Notes: generated from the sequence alone by a model not told the origin. A stretch of 64,000 nucleotides of DNA from Enterovirga aerilata (GCF_013044135.1 NZ_JABEPP010000003.1:62001-126000); one strand, 5' to 3'. Positions 16,821 to 26,031 are shown, numbered from the stretch's first letter. A program made the numbers and translations.

Positions 16821-18015
16821 GACCGGATCGGGGAGGCGGCAGGGTCCGCTCGCCGGGCTCAAGGTCGTGGAGATGGCCGGGATCGGGCCCGCCCCGATGT
16901 GCGCCATGCTGCTCGCCGATGCGGGGGCGGACGTGGTCCGGATCGACCGGCCGAGTCCGAGCGGTCTCGGGATCGACAAGCCGGTCCGCTTCGACCTGCT
17001 CGCGCGGAGCCGGCGTTCGGTCGCGGTCGATCTCAAGCATCCGGACGGCGTCGCCCTGGTGCTCGATCTCGTCCGGGAGGCGGATGCGCTGATCGAAGGT
17101 TTCCGGCCGGGCACGATGGAGCGCCTCGGCCTCGGGCCGGATGTGTGCCTCGCCGCGAAGCCGCCGCTCGTCTACGGGCGCGTGACGGGCTGGGGCCAGA
17201 CGGGTCCGCTCGCCCATGCGGCGGGCCATGATCTCAACTACATCGCGCTCTCCGGCGCCCTGCATGCGACCGGCCGCGCCGGTGCTCCGCCCACCCCGCC
17301 GCTCAACCTGGTCGGCGATTTCGGCGGAGGCGCGCTCTATCTCGCCTTCGGCCTCATGGCCGCGCTCCTGCATGCGCGCGAGACGGGCAGGGGCCAGGTG
17401 GTCGATGCCGCGATGGTGGAGGGCGCGGCGAGCCTGATGACCATGTTCTACGGCATGCGCGCGGCGGGCCTGCATGCGGACGAGCGGGGCGCGAACCTGC
17501 TCGATTCCGCAGCCCCCCATTACGAGGTCTACGAATGCGCCGACGGGCTTTTCCTGTCCGTGGCGCCCATCGAGGGCAAGTTCCGGGACGTCCTGCTGAA
17601 GACGATCGGGATCGGTCCCGAGTCTCTGCCGGATGTCGGCGACAGCGCGTCCTGGCCGCGGGCAAAGGCCATGCTGGCGGCCCGCTTCCGCGAGAAGACG
17701 CGCGCCGAGTGGTGCGCGCGGCTCGAAGGGACGGATGCCTGCGTCGCGCCGGTCCTCTCGATGGCCGAGGCGCCGAGCCACGCGCACAATGCGGCGCGAG
17801 GGAGCTTCGTGACCGTGGACGGGGTCGTTCAGCCGGGTCCGGCGCCGCGCTTTCTCGGCACGCCTTCGGACCCGCCGACGCCTCCCGAACCTGCGGGCGC
17901 AAGCACGGCGGCCGCGCTGCGCGACTGGGGCATCGGCCCGGACCGGATCGCGGAGCTTCTGGTGAGCGGGACGATCGGCATCCGGACCGCATCAGGCGAA
18001 GATCGAGAGGAATGA
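16810..18015 (+). CDS. Alpha-methylacyl-CoA racemase (CaiB fold)
   Basis: A 401-residue member of the CaiB fold that keeps all three racemase residues with the spacing of the mycobacterial enzyme (H126, D156, E241): H140 ([13 protein letters not shown]), D170 (NLVGDFGGG) and E255 (VAPIEGKF). It should interconvert (R)- and (S)-2-methylacyl-CoA by 1,1-proton transfer rather than transfer CoA. The ATG at 16810 overlaps the preceding gene by 11 bases. In context it would supply the right epimer of a 2-methyl-branched CoA ester to the stereospecific dehydrogenase encoded upstream. Confidence 0.9.
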   Translation: MPRETGSGRRQGPLAGLKVVEMAGIGPAPMCAMLLADAGADVVRIDRPSPSGLGIDKPVRFDLLARSRRSVAVDLKHPDGVALVLDLVREADALIEGFRPGTMERLGLGPDVCLAAKPPLVYGRVTGWGQTGPLAHAAGHDLNYIALSGALHATGRAGAPPTPPLNLVGDFGGGALYLAFGLMAALLHARETGRGQVVDAAMVEGAASLMTMFYGMRAAGLHADERGANLLDSAAPHYEVYECADGLFLSVAPIEGKFRDVLLKTIGIGPESLPDVGDSASWPRAKAMLAARFREKTRAEWCARLEGTDACVAPVLSMAEAPSHAHNAARGSFVTVDGVVQPGPAPRFLGTPSDPPTPPEPAGASTAAALRDWGIGPDRIAELLVSGTIGIRTASGEDREE

Positions 18016-18473
18016 CGATGGCTGGTCTGTACTACGAACAATTCGAGGTCGGGCAGGAATTCAGGCACCCGCTCACCCGCACGGTGACCGAGATGGACAA
18101 CACGATGTTCAGCCTGCTCACGATGAACCCGCAGCCGCTGCATATCGACGCGCATTTCTCGGCGAAGACCGAATTCGGCCAGCGGATATTCAATTCGCTC
18201 TATACGCTCGGCATCATGATCGGCATGACGGTCTATGACACGACCCTGGGAACGACGGTCGCCAATCTCGGAATGAGCGATGTCAACTTCCCCAAGCCCG
18301 TCTTCCACGGCGACACGCTGCGCACCGTGACGAAGGTCCTGTCCAAGCGCGAATCGAAGTCGCGGCCCGATGTCGGCCTGGTCGAATTCATGCATACCTG
18401 CCTGAACCAGGACGACGAGGTCGTGGCCACCTGCAAGCGGATGGCCATGATGAAGAAGCAGGCGGCCGCCTGA
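18012..18473 (+). CDS. MaoC-family hydratase (single hotdog domain)
   Basis: A 153-residue enoyl-CoA hydratase-like hotdog protein. The start ATGA overlaps the racemase stop by 4 bases; a second ATG is at 18018. The catalytic Asp/His pair of MaoC hydratases fits [19 protein letters not shown]. It resembles small hydratases found beside CitE-like lyases in mesaconyl-, itaconyl- and methylmalyl-CoA pathways, although the dedicated mesaconyl-CoA hydratase is a double-hotdog protein. It is predicted to add water to the product of the dehydrogenase. The TGA overlaps the ATG of the lyase by one base. Confidence 0.88.
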   Translation: MTMAGLYYEQFEVGQEFRHPLTRTVTEMDNTMFSLLTMNPQPLHIDAHFSAKTEFGQRIFNSLYTLGIMIGMTVYDTTLGTTVANLGMSDVNFPKPVFHGDTLRTVTKVLSKRESKSRPDVGLVEFMHTCLNQDDEVVATCKRMAMMKKQAAA

Positions 18474-19333
18474 TGCGCTCTCTTCTTTTCGTGCCCGGCG
18501 ACAGCGCGCGCAAATTCGACAAGGCGCGGCAGGGCGCGGCGGATGCGCTCATCCTCGACCTGGAAGATTCGGTCGCGCCGGATCGCAAGGACGAGGCGCG
18601 CGCGATCGTCCGGGAGATGCTCTCCGCCGAGCGCGGCGCGCAGCTTCTCTATGTCCGCGTCAATGCGCTCGACACGCGCCGCACTCTTGCGGATATCGCC
18701 GCGATATCGCCTTGCCGCCCGGACGGCATCGTCCTGCCGAAATGCGAATCGGCCGAGCATCTGCGGCAGGTGTCGCTCTGGCTCGACGGCATCGAGGCCG
18801 CCTCCGGCATCCAGGTCGGGACGACACGCATCGTCGCCATCGCGACCGAGACGGCCGCCTCGGTCTTCGGCCTCGGCGGCTATGCGGGCGTGACCGGGCG
18901 TCTCGCCGGCCTGATGTGGGGCGCGGAAGACCTCTCCGCGTCGCTCGGGGCGACGGGCAACCGGGCCGGCAGGACCTATCACTCGCCCTACCGGCTCGCG
19001 CGCGACCTGTGCCTCATGGGTGCGGCCGCGGCCGGGGTCGCGGCGATCGACACGGTCTATACCGACATCGAGGACCTGGAAGGACTCGCCGAGGAGGCCC
19101 GCGCGGCACGGCGGGACGGGTTCTCCGCCAAGGCCGTGATCCATCCGAAGCATGTCGAGGCCGTGAACGCCGCCTTCACGCCGGGCGAGGAGGAGGTCGC
19201 CTGGGCGCGCCGGATCGTGGCGGCCTTCGCGGGCGATGCCGGGCTCGGCGTCGTGCGTATCGACGGCCGGATGATCGACAAGCCGCATCTGCGCGCGGCC
19301 GAGAAGATCCTGGCCGCGGCGGGCCGGCCGTGA
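18473..19333 (+). CDS. HpcH/HpaI-CitE-like CoA-ester lyase
   Basis: A 286-residue TIM-barrel lyase of the citrate lyase beta/malyl-CoA lyase family. It has the opening LLFVPGDSARKFDKARQGAAD, the Mg-binding LILDLEDSVAPDRK and the AGLMWGAEDLSASLGA segment. Family members cleave 3-hydroxyacyl-CoA esters such as malyl-CoA, beta-methylmalyl-CoA or citramalyl-CoA into acetyl- or propionyl-CoA plus glyoxylate or pyruvate. There is no citrate lyase alpha or gamma gene, so the CoA-ester lyase role is favoured. It closes the catabolic core (dehydrogenase, racemase, hydratase, lyase). Confidence 0.92.
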   Translation: MRSLLFVPGDSARKFDKARQGAADALILDLEDSVAPDRKDEARAIVREMLSAERGAQLLYVRVNALDTRRTLADIAAISPCRPDGIVLPKCESAEHLRQVSLWLDGIEAASGIQVGTTRIVAIATETAASVFGLGGYAGVTGRLAGLMWGAEDLSASLGATGNRAGRTYHSPYRLARDLCLMGAAAAGVAAIDTVYTDIEDLEGLAEEARAARRDGFSAKAVIHPKHVEAVNAAFTPGEEEVAWARRIVAAFAGDAGLGVVRIDGRMIDKPHLRAAEKILAAAGRP

Positions 19334-19373
19334 AGCCGCGCCGGCCGGGGCGGGCGGGAGCGGCGAGGCGCCC

Positions 19374-20120
19374 ATGATCGTCCGCCAGGCGGCGAATGTC
19401 CTCGACCTCCTGGAATTCTTCGCCCGGGAGCGCCGGCCGGCGACCTTGTCGGAGATCGCCGACCATTTCGGCTGGCCGCGCTCGAGCACCTTCAACCTGC
19501 TCACGACGCTGGCGGATCGCGGCTATCTCTACGAGCCCAAGCCCCGCGCCGGCTACTATCCGACCCCGCGCTGGCTCGCCCAGGCGCAGATCGTGGCGAA
19601 TGCCGAGCCGCTGCCGCCCTGGACGAAGCTCATCCTGACGGAGCTCGCCGCCGATACCGGCGAGACGGTCGCGATCGGCGGAGCTGCCGGGACGCGGGCG
19701 GTGTTCCTCGACGTGGTCGAGTCGAAGGCCTTCGTCCGCTATTTCGCGCAGGTCGGGCATCGCATCCCGATCCATGCCAGCTCGACCGGGCGCGCCCTCC
19801 TGCTCCAATACACGGTCGAGGAGCGCATGGCACTCTACCGCAAGATCGAGTTCAAGCAGTACGGGCCGAAGACGCCGATCAGCATCGAGATGGTGGAGGC
19901 GGAGCTCCGGCGCTCGATCGAGCGCGGCTACTGCGTGAGCTATGCCGATTTCAGCGCCGATCTGGCGGGCGTGGCCATGCCGCTGGGTCTCCCGGAACGC
20001 AGGCTGGCGGTCGTGGTCGCCGGGCCGATGTTCCGGATGGAGAAGCGGATCGGCGAGGTCGCCGCCGCGCTCGGCCGCGCCATCGAGCGGCATGCGCGGG
20101 GAGGAGGAAGCGGCGCGTGA
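19374..20120 (+). CDS. IclR-family transcriptional regulator
   Basis: A 248-residue regulator with an N-terminal winged helix (TLSEIADHFGWPRSSTFNLLTTL) and a C-terminal GAF-like effector domain (FAQVGHRIPIHASSTGRALL, SYADFSADLAGVAMPL). It lies inside the CoA cluster, 40 bases after the lyase gene, and overlaps the second MaoC gene by 4 bases. It probably binds an acid or CoA-ester intermediate and controls this cluster and the divergent TRAP operon. Confidence 0.92.
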   Translation: MIVRQAANVLDLLEFFARERRPATLSEIADHFGWPRSSTFNLLTTLADRGYLYEPKPRAGYYPTPRWLAQAQIVANAEPLPPWTKLILTELAADTGETVAIGGAAGTRAVFLDVVESKAFVRYFAQVGHRIPIHASSTGRALLLQYTVEERMALYRKIEFKQYGPKTPISIEMVEAELRRSIERGYCVSYADFSADLAGVAMPLGLPERRLAVVVAGPMFRMEKRIGEVAAALGRAIERHARGGGSGA

Positions 20121-20614
20121 GCGACAGGCATGACGACGGCGAGGCGCCGGTCCTCGGGCTCGGGCTGACCTGGGAGGATACGCCGCCCGGGTTCCGGTTC
20201 AGGACGATCGGGCGCACGATCACCGAGGCCGACATCACGCTCTTCGTCGGCGTGACCGGCATGACCGAGGTGCTGTTCACGAACACCGAGTACCTCCGCG
20301 AGCAGTCGCTCTTCGCCGGACGGAGGCTGGTGCCGGGCGCGCTGGTCTACAGCTTCGCCGAGGGCCTCCTGATGCAGTCCGTCGTGCAGGGGACCGGGCT
20401 CGCCTTCCTGGGCGCCGAGCTGGATGTGCTCGGGCCCACCTTCGCGGGCGACACGATCCATCTCCTCTGCGAGGTGCTGGAATCGCGTCCGACCGGAAAG
20501 CCGGGGCGCGGCTTCGTGCGCACGCGCAACACCGTCCTCAACCAGAAGGGCGAGGCCGTGCTGGCCTATACGCCGAAGCGGCTGGTCAAGGGCCGGAATT
20601 ACAGGCCCGGCTGA
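20117..20614 (+). CDS. MaoC-family hydratase, second copy in the cluster
   Basis: A 165-residue hotdog-fold protein whose start GTGA overlaps the IclR stop by 4 bases. Hydratase-like features include FRTIGRTITEADITLFVGVTG and RRLVPGALVYSFAEGLL, but the HID motif seen in the first MaoC protein is replaced by VLFTNTEYLRE, so catalysis is uncertain. It may be a thioesterase-like or regulatory hotdog protein, or may form a heterodimer with the first one. Confidence 0.85.
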   Translation: MSDRHDDGEAPVLGLGLTWEDTPPGFRFRTIGRTITEADITLFVGVTGMTEVLFTNTEYLREQSLFAGRRLVPGALVYSFAEGLLMQSVVQGTGLAFLGAELDVLGPTFAGDTIHLLCEVLESRPTGKPGRGFVRTRNTVLNQKGEAVLAYTPKRLVKGRNYRPG

Positions 20615-20775
20615 TCCGTCCGACGGTATGCCCGGGTCGCTGGGGAAGACAGGCCGGACGGTCCGAAGGCGCGGGCAGAGCGCCGCATGTGCGCGAAGGC
20701 GTACCGGGCGCGCCGGCGCAATGAATCGTCCGGGCGCTTCGTTTAAGGTCGCGATCTCTGTCGGGTCGGATGTGA

Positions 20776-21561
20776 ATGAAGCGACGAATTGCGGCCTCCG
20801 AGGCGAAGGCGCGGCCGAGCCGGAGCGTAGCCCGCAGGGCCGACAGCGTCGATCGCGTCTATGCCGAGGTCCAGCGGCTTGCCGCCGATTTCCTGATCGT
20901 GCCGGGGCAGCGCATCAACGAGGTCGAACTGGCGCAGCAGCTCAGCGTGTCCCGCACGCCGGTCCGGGCCGCGCTCAACAGGCTGGTGCGGGACGGCTTC
21001 ATGACCCTGCGCCCCAATCGCGGCTTCTTCGTCCGGGAGATCGATCCGGACGACGTCCGCGATCTCTACGAGCTTCGCGCCGCGGTGGAGCGTTCGGCGG
21101 TCCGGCTCGCCTGCCAGCGCGCGAGCGACGACGAGATCGCGGCCGCCGCGGCCGCCTGGGACCGCGACGCGGCGGCGCTCTCCCCGCTCGATCCGGCGAG
21201 GGCGACGGGCGCCGACGAGGCCCTGCACATGACCATCGCCCGGATGACGGGGAACGGCCACCTGGTCGCGACGCTCCAGGGCATCAACCTCCTGATCCGG
21301 TATTTCCGCCGCATCGATATCGAGACGGTGCCGCGCCGCCTCGACACCTTCGGCGAGCACAGGATGATCCTGGCCGCCCTCGCGGAGCGCGACGCCGTCC
21401 GCGCCGGAGACCTCATGGAGAAGCACGTCACGATCAGCGCGGAGCACGCCATCAAGGTGACGCGCGCCGGGCTGGCGCGTTTGCGCGAGGAGAGGGTGGC
21501 GGCCTCCGGCGGACGGAACGGCGGCAGCCCGCCTGCCGCAAAGGCAACATCTGATGAATGA
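20776..21561 (+). CDS. GntR-family regulator, FCD subfamily
   Basis: A 261-residue regulator: N-terminal winged helix (INEVELAQQLSVSRTPVRAALNRL, about residues 45-75) and an all-helical FCD effector domain with the expected metal-binding acid/His pattern (TGADEALHMTIARM, FGEHRMILAAL, LMEKHVTISAEH). It lies 58 bases upstream of a branched-chain-type ABC transporter and amino-acid catabolic operon and should respond to a carboxylate or amino acid. A perfect 16-base palindrome follows its stop, in front of the transporter operon. Confidence 0.92.
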   Translation: MKRRIAASEAKARPSRSVARRADSVDRVYAEVQRLAADFLIVPGQRINEVELAQQLSVSRTPVRAALNRLVRDGFMTLRPNRGFFVREIDPDDVRDLYELRAAVERSAVRLACQRASDDEIAAAAAAWDRDAAALSPLDPARATGADEALHMTIARMTGNGHLVATLQGINLLIRYFRRIDIETVPRRLDTFGEHRMILAALAERDAVRAGDLMEKHVTISAEHAIKVTRAGLARLREERVAASGGRNGGSPPAAKATSDE

Positions 21562-21582
21562 TTCCGCTTGCGCTCTGTGCGG

Positions 21583-21598
21583 CAAGTGAATTCACTTG
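21583..21598. promoter_or_regulatory. Perfect 16-base palindrome upstream of the ABC/D-amino-acid operon
   Basis: CAAGTGAATTCACTTG reads the same on both strands and sits 21 bases before the ATG of the substrate-binding protein, directly after the GntR gene. Size, symmetry and position fit an operator for the FCD-GntR regulator encoded immediately upstream. Binding at this place would cover the start of translation or the core promoter, consistent with repression. The link to that regulator is inference. Confidence 0.6.
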
Positions 21599-21619
21599 GC
21601 TTCTCACGGGAGCCTGACC

Positions 21620-22711
21620 ATGCGATCTTCACTGGTGTTGGGTTTGGGGCTGCTGCTGGCCACGCATGTCGCGGCCAAGGCGGAGCTGGTCGTCGGAGCG
21701 GTCATTCCCCTCTCGGGGGCGAGCGCGACGCAGGGCGAGGATCAGCGGCGCGGGATGGAGATCGCGCTGGAGGAGATCAACGCCGCGGGCGGCGTGCTGG
21801 GCAAGCCCGTCAAGCTGATCGTGGAGGATTCCGGCGGGCGCGTTCCCTCCGCCCTCGACGCCGCCAAGAAGCTCGTCACGGTGGACTCGGTGTCGGCCGT
21901 CATCGGCGAGTATTCGTCCGGGATCACCATCCCGATCGGCCAGTACCTGGTGCAATCCGGCAAGATCCATCTGAATATCGGCAGCTCCAGCAACCGCATC
22001 CGCGATCTCGGCGCGACCTCGTTCAGCGTGCTCGGGCTCGAGGCAGTCTCGAGCAAGTTCGCCGCGAAGGACGTCGTGGCGCAGGGCTGGAAGAAGATCG
22101 TCATCGTCGGCCCCAACAACGCCTACGGGCAGGGCATGGCCTCCGGCGTGAAGGAGGAGCTCGAGAAGCTCGGCGCGACCGTGATGTCGACCCTGCTCTA
22201 TACGGAAGGCCAGACCACCTACCGGCGCGAGCTGCAGCAGGCCGCGCAGATGAAGCCCGACGCCTTCGTCTATTCGGCCTACGGCAAGGACGCGGCGCTG
22301 ATGAACCGCGAAGCCTTCGAGCTCGGCATCAACAAGACGCCCTGGTACGCGATCTATCTCTCCATGTGCACGGCGGATTCGCAGCGGGAGACGGTCGTCG
22401 GCCAGTACGGCATGGACCTGAACTTCGTCGGCCCGAACGGCAAGGCCTATGAGGAGGCGTACAGGAAGAAGTACGGGATGAGCTTCAAGACCTCGTTCAG
22501 CGGCTATGGCTACGACGCCCTGAAGCTTTTGGCCGCGGCCGCCGGGAAGGCCGGGAGCGCCGAGCCGGCCAAGCTCCGGGAGGCGCTCATCGAGCTGGGC
22601 AAGGGCTACGAAGGCGCGACCGGGACGATCACCTTCGATGCCGGCCGCCAGCGCAGCGAGCAGCCCTACCTGACCTTGAAGATGGGCCAGAACGGGTACG
22701 AGCCGCGCTGA
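21620..22711 (+). CDS. livJ: Branched-chain-type ABC transporter substrate-binding protein
   Basis: A 363-residue periplasmic receptor of the Leu/Ile/Val-binding family (type I fold). The signal peptide is MRSSLVLGLGLLLATHVAAKA. Family features include VGAVIPLSGASATQGEDQRRG, the hinge NIGSSSNRI and YGQGMASGVKEEL. The ATG at 21620 is preceded by GGGAG; an upstream in-frame TTG would spoil the signal peptide. The gene order livJ-H-M-G-F followed by catabolic genes suggests an amino acid, possibly a D-amino acid or a derivative, rather than a peptide or urea. Confidence 0.93.
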   Translation: MRSSLVLGLGLLLATHVAAKAELVVGAVIPLSGASATQGEDQRRGMEIALEEINAAGGVLGKPVKLIVEDSGGRVPSALDAAKKLVTVDSVSAVIGEYSSGITIPIGQYLVQSGKIHLNIGSSSNRIRDLGATSFSVLGLEAVSSKFAAKDVVAQGWKKIVIVGPNNAYGQGMASGVKEELEKLGATVMSTLLYTEGQTTYRRELQQAAQMKPDAFVYSAYGKDAALMNREAFELGINKTPWYAIYLSMCTADSQRETVVGQYGMDLNFVGPNGKAYEEAYRKKYGMSFKTSFSGYGYDALKLLAAAAGKAGSAEPAKLREALIELGKGYEGATGTITFDAGRQRSEQPYLTLKMGQNGYEPR

Positions 22712-22744
22712 CGAGGGTCTGCCGAGGCCGCCCGGAGCCCCGCG

Positions 22745-23638
22745 ATGAGCCAGCTCGTCTTCGACCTGGTGCTCCGGACCGGCGACGTCGCGCTCGTCGC
22801 CGTCGCCCTCAGCGCGGCCTATTCGCTGGTGCGCTTTCCGAATATCGCGACCGTCTACTACGCGACGATCGGGCCGTTCCTGACCTATGTCCTGGCCAGG
22901 GTCGGCCTCGCCTTCTGGCTCGCGGCCGCGCTGGCGACGGTCGCGGTCGGCGTCCTCGCCGTGGTCCTGAACGCGACGGTGTTCGACCGGCTGCTTCGCT
23001 CGGGCAGCGCGATCGCGATGATCGGATCGCTCGCGGTGGGAATGCTGGTCACCGCGGTGCTTCTCGTCACGGCGGGACCGGATTCGATGCGCTTCGCCTT
23101 CGCGTTGAGCCCTCCGCAGGATCTCCTCGGGGCGCGCGTGACCGCGCTTCAGCTCTGGTCGATGGGCCTCTCCTCCGCCGCCCTTCTGGGCTTCGCGCTC
23201 ATCCTCTTCTTCACCGATATCGGGCGCTGCATGCGGGCGACCGCGGCTAATGCCGATCTCGCGCGTGCGACCGGGATCGATGCGCATGGCGTGATCCGCG
23301 TGATCACCTTCGCGAGCGGTGTGCTCGCGGCTCTCGGCGGCATCTGCCTGTCGCTGAAGGGCGAGCTCAACATCCTCATGGGGCCCGACCTCATCCTGCC
23401 GGTCTTCGCGGCCGCGATCCTGGGCGGGCTCGGCAACCCGCTCGGCGCGATCCTGGGCGCGGCCGTGATCGCGCTGACGGAGGTGATCGCCGCCAGCACC
23501 AATTTCGGGCCGCTGCTCGGGCAGGCCTTCCTGTTCCTGCCGGTCAACTATATCGGGGCGACCTCCTTCGCGATCCTGGTCCTCGCGCTCCTGTTCCGGC
23601 CCTACGGCCTCTTCGTGAACGAGGTGCGCCGTGTTTGA
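22745..23638 (+). CDS. livH: Branched-chain amino acid ABC transporter permease LivH
   Basis: A 297-residue inner-membrane permease with about eight hydrophobic segments and the LivH-like cytoplasmic loop (MRATAANADLARATGIDAHGVIRV) that contacts the ATPases. The following TFASGVLAALGGICLSLKGE segment is conserved in the family. It overlaps livM by 8 bases. Confidence 0.93.
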   Translation: MSQLVFDLVLRTGDVALVAVALSAAYSLVRFPNIATVYYATIGPFLTYVLARVGLAFWLAAALATVAVGVLAVVLNATVFDRLLRSGSAIAMIGSLAVGMLVTAVLLVTAGPDSMRFAFALSPPQDLLGARVTALQLWSMGLSSAALLGFALILFFTDIGRCMRATAANADLARATGIDAHGVIRVITFASGVLAALGGICLSLKGELNILMGPDLILPVFAAAILGGLGNPLGAILGAAVIALTEVIAASTNFGPLLGQAFLFLPVNYIGATSFAILVLALLFRPYGLFVNEVRRV

Positions 23639-24506
23639 CTTCATCCTCCACGTCGCGATCATCGCCGCCCTGAACGGGCTGCTCGCCCTCAGCCTCAACC
23701 TGCAGCTCGGCTATGCGGGGCTGGCGAATTTCGGCCAGATCGCGCTGTTCGGAGCCGGCGCCTACGGGGCGGCGCTCGCCTTCTCCTGGGGATTCGGCCC
23801 CTTTGCCGGGCTGCTGCTCGGCCTCGCCCTCGTCTCGCTTCTCGCCCTCGTCTTCGCGCGGCTCGGACGCAGCCTCGGGGCCGATTACTGGGGCATCGCG
23901 ACGCTCTCCATCGCCGAGATCCTGCGGACGGTCGCGACGAACGAGACCTGGCTGACGGGCGGCGCGCAGGGCATCGGCGGCCTGCCGCAGCTCTTCGGCT
24001 TCGACCTGCCGGGCACGCTCGCGCTCGCGGCCGCCGCGCTTCTTGCGACCTATCTCGTCCTGCGGGGGGTCACGCAGAGCAAGTTCGGCCTCGCGGTGCG
24101 GCTCCTGCGGGAGGAGCCGCAGCTCGCAGCCTCCCTCGGCTACGACCTTGCGGGCCTGCGCCGGCGCGTCATGCTGATATCCGGCGTCCCGGCCGGGCTC
24201 TGCGGCTTCCTCTACGCGCATTACGTCACCTTCGTCGGGCCGGACCAGCTCTTCGCCTCGGAGACCTTCTTCATCTGGGCGATGGTCGTCATCGGCGGGC
24301 TCGCCAACCATTCCGGCGCGGTGCTCGGCGCGGTCGCGCTGCAGATCCTCTCCGCCTCCATCCCCTTCGCCAAGGATGCGCTCGGCCTGACCTCCGAATA
24401 TGTGGCGGCAGCGCGGCTCACGCTGACCGGAGGCGGCCTTCTCCTGTTCCTCCTGCTCCGGCCCCAGGGGCTCCTGCCCGAGCGGATCGGCTCCGTCCGT
24501 GCCTGA
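23631..24506 (+). CDS. livM: Branched-chain amino acid ABC transporter permease LivM
   Basis: A 291-residue second permease subunit. It has the LivM opening segment LSLNLQLGYAGLANFGQIAL, the coupling loop LRGVTQSKFGLAVRLLREEP and FVGPDQLFASETFFIWAMVV. GTG start overlapping livH; its end overlaps livG by 8 bases, so livH-M-G are translationally linked. Confidence 0.93.
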   Translation: MFDFILHVAIIAALNGLLALSLNLQLGYAGLANFGQIALFGAGAYGAALAFSWGFGPFAGLLLGLALVSLLALVFARLGRSLGADYWGIATLSIAEILRTVATNETWLTGGAQGIGGLPQLFGFDLPGTLALAAAALLATYLVLRGVTQSKFGLAVRLLREEPQLAASLGYDLAGLRRRVMLISGVPAGLCGFLYAHYVTFVGPDQLFASETFFIWAMVVIGGLANHSGAVLGAVALQILSASIPFAKDALGLTSEYVAAARLTLTGGGLLLFLLLRPQGLLPERIGSVRA

Positions 24507-25266
24507 GCCGGTCCTGTCCATACGGGGCCTGCGCAAGGCCTTCGGCGCCCATGTCGTCCTCGGCGGGATCGACCTCGACATCGCGGTGGGCAGCATCGTC
24601 GGCCTGCTCGGGCCGAACGGCTCGGGCAAGAGCACGCTGCTCGACACGGTCACGGGCTTCGTGCCGAAGGATGCCGGACGGATCGAGCTGGATGGCCGGG
24701 CCATCGAAAGCCTCGACCCGGGCGCCATTTCCCGGCGCGGGCTCGTGCGCACCTTCCAGCTCCCGCGGATGCCCGCCCGGATGAGCGTGCGCGAGGTGAT
24801 GCTCGCCGCGGAGCGGTCCGGCTCCGGTCTCGCGGACGCGCTGCTCGGGCGGCGCGCCCCGTCCGCGCTCGCCGTCGACGGCCTGCTCGAGCGCCTCCTC
24901 CTGACGCCCGTCGCGGAGCAGCCCGCCAGCGCCATCTCGGGCGGGCAGAAGAAGCTGCTCTCCATCGCCATGGCGCTCGCGAACCGGCCCCGCCTTCTCT
25001 GTCTCGACGAGCCGACGGCCGGCGTCCACCCGAACCTGCGCCAGGAGATCATGGCGCTCCTGCGGGACGCGAACGCGCAGGGCGTCACGCTGGTCGTCGT
25101 CGAGCACGACATGGCCTTCATCCGCGGCCTCTGCCCGCGCTGCGTCGTGCTCGACCGGGGCGAGCTGATCGCCGATTGCGCGCCCGACGACCTTGCCGAC
25201 CATCCCCGCGTGGTGGAGGCCTATCTCGGCCGGGCGGGAGCGCGCGCCGCGCGGAAGGCGGCATGA
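24499..25266 (+). CDS. livG: Branched-chain amino acid ABC transporter ATPase LivG
   Basis: A 255-residue ABC ATPase with Walker A GPNGSGKST, signature ISGGQKKLLSIAMAL and Walker B LLCLDEPTAGVHP. The LivG-specific RTFQLPRMPARMSVREVM segment is present. It energises transport together with LivF; the stop overlaps the livF start by 4 bases. Confidence 0.95.
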   Translation: MPEPVLSIRGLRKAFGAHVVLGGIDLDIAVGSIVGLLGPNGSGKSTLLDTVTGFVPKDAGRIELDGRAIESLDPGAISRRGLVRTFQLPRMPARMSVREVMLAAERSGSGLADALLGRRAPSALAVDGLLERLLLTPVAEQPASAISGGQKKLLSIAMALANRPRLLCLDEPTAGVHPNLRQEIMALLRDANAQGVTLVVVEHDMAFIRGLCPRCVVLDRGELIADCAPDDLADHPRVVEAYLGRAGARAARKAA

Positions 25267-25997
25267 GCGCCCCCTCCGCCATCATCGAGGTGACCGGGCT
25301 CCGGGCCGGCTACGGCGACGGCCCGGACATCCTGCACGGCATCGACCTCCGCGTCTTCGCGGGCGAGATCGTCACCATCCTCGGCCCGAACGGCTGCGGC
25401 AAGTCCACCCTGCTGAAGGCGATCGGCGGCTTCGTCGAGCCTCGCGCCGGGCGCATCGCCATCGAGGGCGAGGATGTCGGGGCCGTGCCCGTGCACCGGC
25501 GCATCCGCGAGCACCGCATCGGCTTCGTGCCGCAGACGGACAACGTCTTCCGCACCATGAGCGTAGCGGAGAACATCATGCTCGGCGCGCGGCTCCTGCC
25601 GGCGCGCGAGCAGTGGGCGCGCTTCTTCTCGCTGATGGACACCTATCCGGCCCTCGCCGGCAAGCGCGACCGGCGGGCCTCCGCGCTCTCCGGCGGCGAG
25701 CGGCAGCTTCTTTCGGTAGCCCGGGCGCTGATCGCTGGGCCCACGGTGCTGCTCCTCGACGAGCCGTCCGCGGGCCTCTCCCCGGTGATGATGGACGAGG
25801 TCTTCGACGAGATCGTCCGCATCCGCGAGCGCACCGGGATGACGATCCTGATGGTGGAGCAGAACGCCGTCCAGGCGCTCTCGGTCTCCGACCGGGCCTA
25901 TGTGCTGTCGCTCGGGCGCGTCGCGATCGAGCAGCCGGCCCCGGAGCTTCTGGCGAACCCGACTCTGGCCGGCCTCTATTTCGGGGCGGCCGCCTGA
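25263..25997 (+). CDS. livF: Branched-chain amino acid ABC transporter ATPase LivF
   Basis: A 244-residue ABC ATPase with Walker A GPNGCGKST, signature LSGGERQLLSVARAL and Walker B VLLLDEPSAGLSP. The ATG at 25263 overlaps the livG stop (ATGA) and is preferred over an in-frame upstream start inside livG. It completes the transporter; the catabolic genes follow 34 bases later. Confidence 0.95.
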   Translation: MSAPSAIIEVTGLRAGYGDGPDILHGIDLRVFAGEIVTILGPNGCGKSTLLKAIGGFVEPRAGRIAIEGEDVGAVPVHRRIREHRIGFVPQTDNVFRTMSVAENIMLGARLLPAREQWARFFSLMDTYPALAGKRDRRASALSGGERQLLSVARALIAGPTVLLLDEPSAGLSPVMMDEVFDEIVRIRERTGMTILMVEQNAVQALSVSDRAYVLSLGRVAIEQPAPELLANPTLAGLYFGAAA

Positions 25998-26031
25998 GGG
26001 CGGCGGGCACGGCGTGCAAGGGAGGACGAGA

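Noticed and set aside
16810-18015. Second CaiB-fold gene as a CoA-transferase
   Set aside because: H140, D170 and E255 with the spacing of alpha-methylacyl-CoA racemase, and the GHDLNY motif, favour a racemase. The transferase Asp context is not that of the first CaiB gene.
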